Shown here: in pieces, positions 60,901-64,000 of the stretch
Numbering within the stretch: the stretch's first letter is position 1
Layout of the letters: every line of letters starts with the position of its first letter
DNA from: Monoplex corrugatus
Taxonomy: Eukaryota > Mollusca > Gastropoda > Littorinimorpha > Ranellidae
Assembly (NCBI GenBank): GCA_030674185.1
Contig: JAPXFY010000022.1
Location: 2,406,593-2,470,592 of the forward strand
Reading direction: 5' to 3'
Length of the DNA stretch: 64,000 nucleotides
Made by a program: the position numbers and the translations under genes
The notes under the pieces: generated by a model
What the model was told of the DNA's origin: nothing
The model's database searches: none
Seen by the model: only the letters and a program-made list of their open reading frames with translations

Positions 60901-62138
60901 AATTACCAACCACAACATCAACAACTACCAACAACAATCAACCAAACATCAACACAATCAAACAACATAACAATTACCAACCACAACATCAACAATTACC
61001 AACCACAACATCATACAACATAACAACAACAAAATAACACAACATCAACAACTAACCAACCACAACATCAACAACTACCAACCACAACACAACAACTACC
61101 AACCACACATCAACAACTACCAACAACAACACCAACAACTATCAACCACAACATCAACAATCCAACCACAACATCAACAACTACCAACCACAACATCAAC
61201 AACTACCAACAACAATCAACCAAACCAACAAACAACCACAACATCAACAACTACCAACCACAACATCAACAATACCAATCACAACATCAACAACTACCAA
61301 CCACAACATCAACATCAACCAACCACAAATCAACAATACCAACCACAACATCAACAATACCAACAACAACCAACCACAACAACCAACCACAACCAACCAC
61401 AACATCAACAACTACTAGCGTGGTGGTACTGTTGATAGAGCCCAGGACTCAAGGTCAGATATCATGAGTTCAGTCCCAGCCCATAACATTAAACAAAAAA
61501 CAACAACAAAAATGGCCTGTTTGCTGCCTATTGTGATGGTTGTATCATTGTAGTGGTGAGGGTGTTTCATAGGTACCTACACCCCCCCTCCCTCATCATT
61601 TCAAGACTTTGTCAGCACGTAAGGTTTAGCATAGGTCAAGGAGTCTGCCAGGTAATTGCGGGCAGGTTTGGGTAGAGCGCATGTGGAAGTGCCCCAAGTG
61701 TGATGAGTCCCTCTTGACCATACAACTGTAAACAACAGCCACCGGGCAACCACCAAAAACCAAGAACACTCCAGAAGTGTTGATGACAGAACAGAACATT
61801 GTAGCCAAGGACTCCATGGAAAGGTTATTCTCTGGGTTGACATTTTCAGATAGCTGTTATCAATTGTTTTTGTCTGCTTTGTTTTGTTTAATGTTCATTT
61901 TGATACTTGCTTGTTTTAACACATTAACTTTAAACAAAAATGTTCTCATTGTTTTAACAGTTGAATTTTACGGTGTTGTTGTTTTACAAACAGTTGAATG
62001 TTGCCAGGGGAGGCAGACCTCGGAGATTACAACCTGGAGAAGGTTCTGGCGGGAATTCACTATTTCCGCTGTCACGACTACGTGGAACTGCTGGCCACCA
62101 TGCACACCCTGACGTCTTTCATCCAGAATCACCCAAAA
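55719..62138 (+). CDS. RAD51C: DNA repair protein RAD51C, N-terminal part (exons 1-4; 3' end outside the window)
   Basis: RAD51C is a RAD51 paralogue, an ATPase acting in homologous recombination in the nucleus within the BCDX2 and CX3 complexes. Joined exons 55719-55872, 57641-57875, 60277-60437 and 62008-62138 encode 227 residues: an N-terminal helix-hairpin-helix region ([16 protein letters not shown], about 21-36), [10 protein letters not shown], the core motif [20 protein letters not shown], Walker A GAPGVGKT at 120-127, YIDTEGSF at about 152-159, and [11 protein letters not shown]. All four splice phases (1, 2, 1, 0) agree with human RAD51C as known to me. Walker B and the C-terminal region would be in later exons beyond 64000; none is recognisable between 62139 and the window end. 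The ATG at 55719 is the first after an in-frame stop at 55692 and has a strong context (A at -3, G at +4). The introns carry a minisatellite, LINE pieces, a SINE and a TIR element. Confidence 0.93.
55976..56102 (-). pseudogene. RTE-like LINE reverse-transcriptase fragment (copy c), RAD51C intron 1
   Basis: The minus strand reads [13 protein letters not shown] and then [19 protein letters not shown], the palm segment preceding the catalytic aspartates of a non-LTR reverse transcriptase. It aligns with 58620-58690 of copy d. Antisense to RAD51C. Confidence 0.8.
56103..57550. repeat. ~70-80-bp minisatellite in RAD51C intron 1
   Basis: About 20 units with 'gatgtgtacaataaaaactc', 'cactgtgtacatggctg', 'tttacacagtgtacataat' and a (TA)n stretch whose length varies between units. 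Each unit can form a hairpin (ACTGTGTA/TACACAGT) and carries AATAAA in the sense orientation of RAD51C. The left end abuts an RTE-like LINE fragment. Confidence 0.95.
57641..57875 (+). CDS. RAD51C: RAD51C coding exon 2 (Walker A)
   Basis: Acceptor 'tgcatttccag', then [16 protein letters not shown] through [10 protein letters not shown] and the first two bases of a Cys codon. The donor is TG|GTGGGT, phase 2. GAPGVGKT is a complete Walker A with its Lys and Thr, which bind ATP phosphates and magnesium. The donor is followed within about 15 bases by a long TG microsatellite (57888-57942). Confidence 0.93.
57888..58070. repeat. TG microsatellite in RAD51C intron 2
   Basis: (TG)n with TGCC and TGT interruptions ('gtgtctgcctctgtgtg' repeated). 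It starts just downstream of the exon 2 donor. Confidence 0.95.
58270..58350. repeat. Fragment related to the intron 4 88-bp repeat
   Basis: 'tactttctcttaggattgat' matches the repeat at 62772-63020, so this is a dispersed copy in intron 2. Confidence 0.5.
58615..59545 (+). pseudogene. RTE-like LINE, longest copy (d), RAD51C intron 2
   Basis: From 58615 it encodes [19 protein letters not shown] (palm), with frame breaks near 58690-58760 where the catalytic region lies ('ttcgatatgcagatgacacc' still spells the RYADD-type box in one frame). A clean frame then runs 58781-59407: [62 protein letters not shown] shift near 59358 precedes the C terminus and the GATGATGA tail at 59538. It is inactive and in the sense orientation of RAD51C. 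Confidence 0.85.
60277..60437 (+). CDS. RAD51C: RAD51C coding exon 3
   Basis: Acceptor 'tttctaaaacctag', then (C)[36 protein letters not shown] and so on to AKNME plus one base. The donor G|GTGTGT is the first GT of a TG microsatellite. The phase (1) matches human and joins exon 4 correctly. A stronger-looking donor GTGAGT at 60452-60457 would add 14 bases and break the frame. Confidence 0.93.
60590..61414. repeat. 22-bp minisatellite in RAD51C intron 3
   Basis: About 37 units of 'caacatcaacaactaccaac' plus two bases. The first 200 bp are uniform and the rest is increasingly broken by small deletions. Confidence 0.95.
61415..61720 (+). mobile_element. tRNA-derived SINE, best complete copy, RAD51C intron 3
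   Basis: Head: 'tagcgtggtggtactg', 'gatagagcccaggac' (A-box region) and 'gagttcagtccc' (B box, 61466-61477). Body: 'aatggcctgtttgctgcc' and 'ttcaagactttgtcagcacg'. 3' part: 'tctgccaggtaattgcgggc', 'tttgggtagagcgcatgtgg' and 'gatgagtccctcttgacc'. Other copies: 7240, 35501, 39660, 40360, 46180, 51958 and 63880. Confidence 0.75.
62008..62138 (+). CDS. RAD51C: RAD51C coding exon 4
   Basis: Acceptor 'atgttgccag', then (G)[34 protein letters not shown] and TSFIQNHPK. The donor AAA|GTAACG is in phase 0. It corresponds to human YFRCRDYTELL. The next exon would begin with Walker B and is not in the window. Confidence 0.92.
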
Positions 62139-62166
62139 GTAACGTCCAGTTCTATAAGCTGTGTAC

Positions 62167-62771
62167 ATGTGACCTCCCACCACGAAATCAGTCTTAATGC
62201 ATTTTGGGCATTTTGAGTATACATATCACTGGAAAGTGTACATTCTGCTGATTATTTTGGTACTTGAATGAAGCTTGTACTCAAAAAAATGTAGAAAATA
62301 TGTATGTTAAAGTCATTAAGTTGTATGACGGCCATTTTGAGAAAAGGGTCTCTAAAGTTTTTGTGTGCTCTCCTACATCATTTTCCTTAAATTTCTTTAT
62401 TTGGTGGCTTTGACCCTGTTTGTTTCTAATTTTCGCTGTCATTATCTGAAAGGTGCACCAAGAGCTTTCCATTAGTATATTACATGTGCAGGTACTGTAC
62501 AGGTTACGGTTCATAGTAAGAGACAAAGATAGGTACTTTTGGTAGGAAATTGCATTCTTTCTGCTGCGATCAGTGCATTAAAATACCGATTTGAATTGAT
62601 TAATAATATTTTTTCAAGAAAAAAATTTCTGTGGGGGATAGATTATAGTCTACAGAAATCATTTTGAGAAAAAGTCAAAACACCCCAAATAGACCCTCAG
62701 TCACCTTTTCAGCTCCTAGTGCTGTTTGACTGACTGCGAGTTAAGACTGATTTCGTGGTGGGAGGTCACAT
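62167..62771. mobile_element. 605-bp element with 31-bp perfect terminal inverted repeats, RAD51C intron 4
   Basis: 62167-62197 ('atgtgacctcccaccacg' and 'aaatcagtcttaa') is an exact inverted copy of 62741-62771. The interior is AT-rich without a transposase frame. Non-autonomous DNA transposon or MITE is the likely class; the superfamily is unknown and no clear target duplication is visible. It begins 29 bp after the exon 4 donor. Confidence 0.75.
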
Positions 62772-63020
62772 ATACTTTCTCTTAGAATTGATAACGGGTA
62801 CACGAATTGACTGCAATATTTGGCCCTAAGGAAGTGTGTCCAGTTCTATAAGCTGTATATACTGTCTCTTAGGATTGATAACGGGGTACACGAATTGACT
62901 GCAGTTTTTGGCCCTAAGGAAGTGTGTCCAGTTCTATAAGCTGTATATACTGTCTCTTAGGATTGATAACGGGGTACACGAATTGACTGCAATATTTGAC
63001 TGCAATTTTGGCCCTAAGGA
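62772..63020. repeat. 88-bp tandem repeat, RAD51C intron 4
   Basis: About 2.8 units with 'tctcttaggattgataacgg', 'tacacgaattgactgca', 'ggccctaaggaagtgtg' and 'tccagttctataagctg'. The last of these also occurs at 62148-62163, on the other side of the TIR element, which implies that the element inserted into or beside this repeat. Confidence 0.85.
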
Positions 63021-63300
63021 AGTGTGATGTGCAAAAACAATTTTAGGTAATTTTACCCATTTTGTAGAACGTGTTAGGGTCTTTAGTTATGTTTACATTT
63101 GTATTCAGATTTGGATTTTTAAATCCTTGGATGATAAATTGGGTGGATTGGTCATATTCTTAGGTTATGTGTGTGAATGTGTTGATATGTGTACTTAATT
63201 TCCTTTTCCAGGTGGTTTTATTTTTTCTCCAAACCATGTGTCGCATACATTTTGAAATGGTTATAGCTCTGATGTGGCTTTGCGCAGTTGGCTGGGTTTT
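63021..63300. other. No exon recognised (RAD51C intron 4)
   Basis: An acceptor-like 'ttccttttccag' at 63203-63212 is followed by an open frame, but its residues (VVLFFLQTMCRI) do not fit RAD51C exon 5. Confidence 0.6.
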
Positions 63301-63309
63301 TACGGTAAG

Positions 63310-63850
63310 ATCACCCGTCATTGTTGAACTAAAGGTGTTCCTGGAAAAATGTCTTTCTGCCACAGATTGAAACGCTTCAGTGCCTGTCATTGGAACATAG
63401 ATCTGTCATGTTGAACAAGGTGTTACTGGAAAAGTCTTCTCACAATGAATCAGATCACCTGTCAGTTGACCATTAGATCACCTGTCATCGTGAACTAAAG
63501 GTGTTACTGCAAAAATTTCTCTCAGCCGCGGATTGAAACGCTTCAGTGTATCACCTGTCAGTTGGAACCATTAGATCACCTGTCATTGTTGAACTAAAGG
63601 TGTTACTGCAAAAATTTCTCTCTGCCGCGGATTGAAACGCTTCAGTGTATCACCTGTCAGTTGGAACCCTTAGATCACCTGTCATCGTTGAACTAAAGGT
63701 GTTACTGCAAAAATTTCTCTCTGCCGCGGTTTGAAACGCTTCAGTGTATCACCTGTCAGTTGGAACCATTAGATCACCTGTCATTGTTGAACTAAAGGTG
63801 TTACTGGGAAAATCTCTGTCCACCATTGACTGGAACTCTTCAGTGTATCA
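63310..63850. repeat. ~99-bp minisatellite, RAD51C intron 4
   Basis: About five units with 'gatcacctgtcattgttgaac', 'aaaggtgttactgcaaaaat', 'gccgcggattgaaacgcttc' and 'gtgtatcacctgtcagttgg' (each piece is a part of the unit). The outer units are diverged and the middle three nearly identical. Confidence 0.93.
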
Positions 63851-63879
63851 TGTGTCAGTTGGAATCATTTGAATAAGAA

Positions 63880-64000
63880 TTTGTTCGAAAAGAGATTCAT
63901 ATTACTCAGACAAATCCATGCATGCTTCACCCAAATCCATCAGATCCATTGATGCCTTCATATTAAAATGGAAATGGGGAGAGAGAGCCAATGAAATACT
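63880..64000 (-). mobile_element. SINE fragment at the window edge
   Basis: 'gaaaagagattcatattac' and 'atgcttcacccaaatcc' match the 3' end of the SINE family on the minus strand. It is cut by the window end. Confidence 0.5.

Noticed and set aside
63167..63370. Candidate RAD51C exon 5 after the acceptor at 63212
   Set aside because: The translated residues lack the expected Walker B region and do not fit the family; part of it overlaps the 99-bp repeat.

Overview
This is animal nuclear DNA, not bacterial. It has spliced exons with GT-AG introns, several classes of non-LTR retrotransposon, tRNA-derived SINEs, terminal-inverted-repeat elements and very long minisatellites. The dispersed repeats and the retrotransposon types suggest a marine invertebrate, most likely a mollusc and possibly a gastropod. 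That is an inference from general resemblance, not from a database match.

The only protein-coding gene recognised with confidence is the 5' part of RAD51C, at the right end on the + strand. Four coding exons (55719-55872, 57641-57875, 60277-60437, 62008-62138) give the first 227 residues of the RAD51-family recombinase, including Walker A (GAPGVGKT). Intron positions and phases match human RAD51C as I know it. The remaining exons, including Walker B, lie beyond the window. Upstream and divergent, 53622-53878 (-) looks like a first exon of an unrecognised gene. A second exon-like segment lies far away at 4930-5060 (-).

The rest is repeats. By my own addition, about half of the window is tandem arrays with units of 19-99 bp. 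The main blocks are 9.6-11.5 kb (32 bp), 11.8-12.9 kb (45 bp), 19.1-22.2 kb (36/39 bp), 24.2-27.6 kb (40 bp), 29.1-34.6 kb (about 36/43 bp), 38.0-39.6 kb (36 bp), 41.7-44.7 kb (29 bp), 47.0-50.2 kb (about 37-41 bp), 50.4-51.9 kb (42 bp) and 56.1-57.5 kb (about 75 bp). Units divisible by three create long spurious ORFs (up to 1106 codons), which I do not call genes.

Mobile elements sit between and inside these arrays. Three copies of an R2-superclade retrotransposon are present (zinc finger, reverse transcriptase, CCHC, restriction-like endonuclease). One is inverted and 5'-truncated (762-4073). The other two form a head-to-tail dimer (13971-14998 and 15003-18740), whose second copy looks full length apart from one frameshift. 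There are also fragments of an RTE-like LINE, LINE 3' tails with built-in microsatellites, a tRNA-derived SINE family and small foldback elements.

The most interesting pattern is that several minisatellites are amplified internal pieces of these dispersed elements: a 71-bp and a 37-bp piece of the same SINE at different loci, a 45-bp block inside an RTE-like LINE, and a 70-74-bp arm of a foldback element. Mobile elements here appear to seed minisatellites. Scattered single-base dropouts inside some arrays suggest imperfect assembly, so exact copy numbers and some frameshifts need caution.
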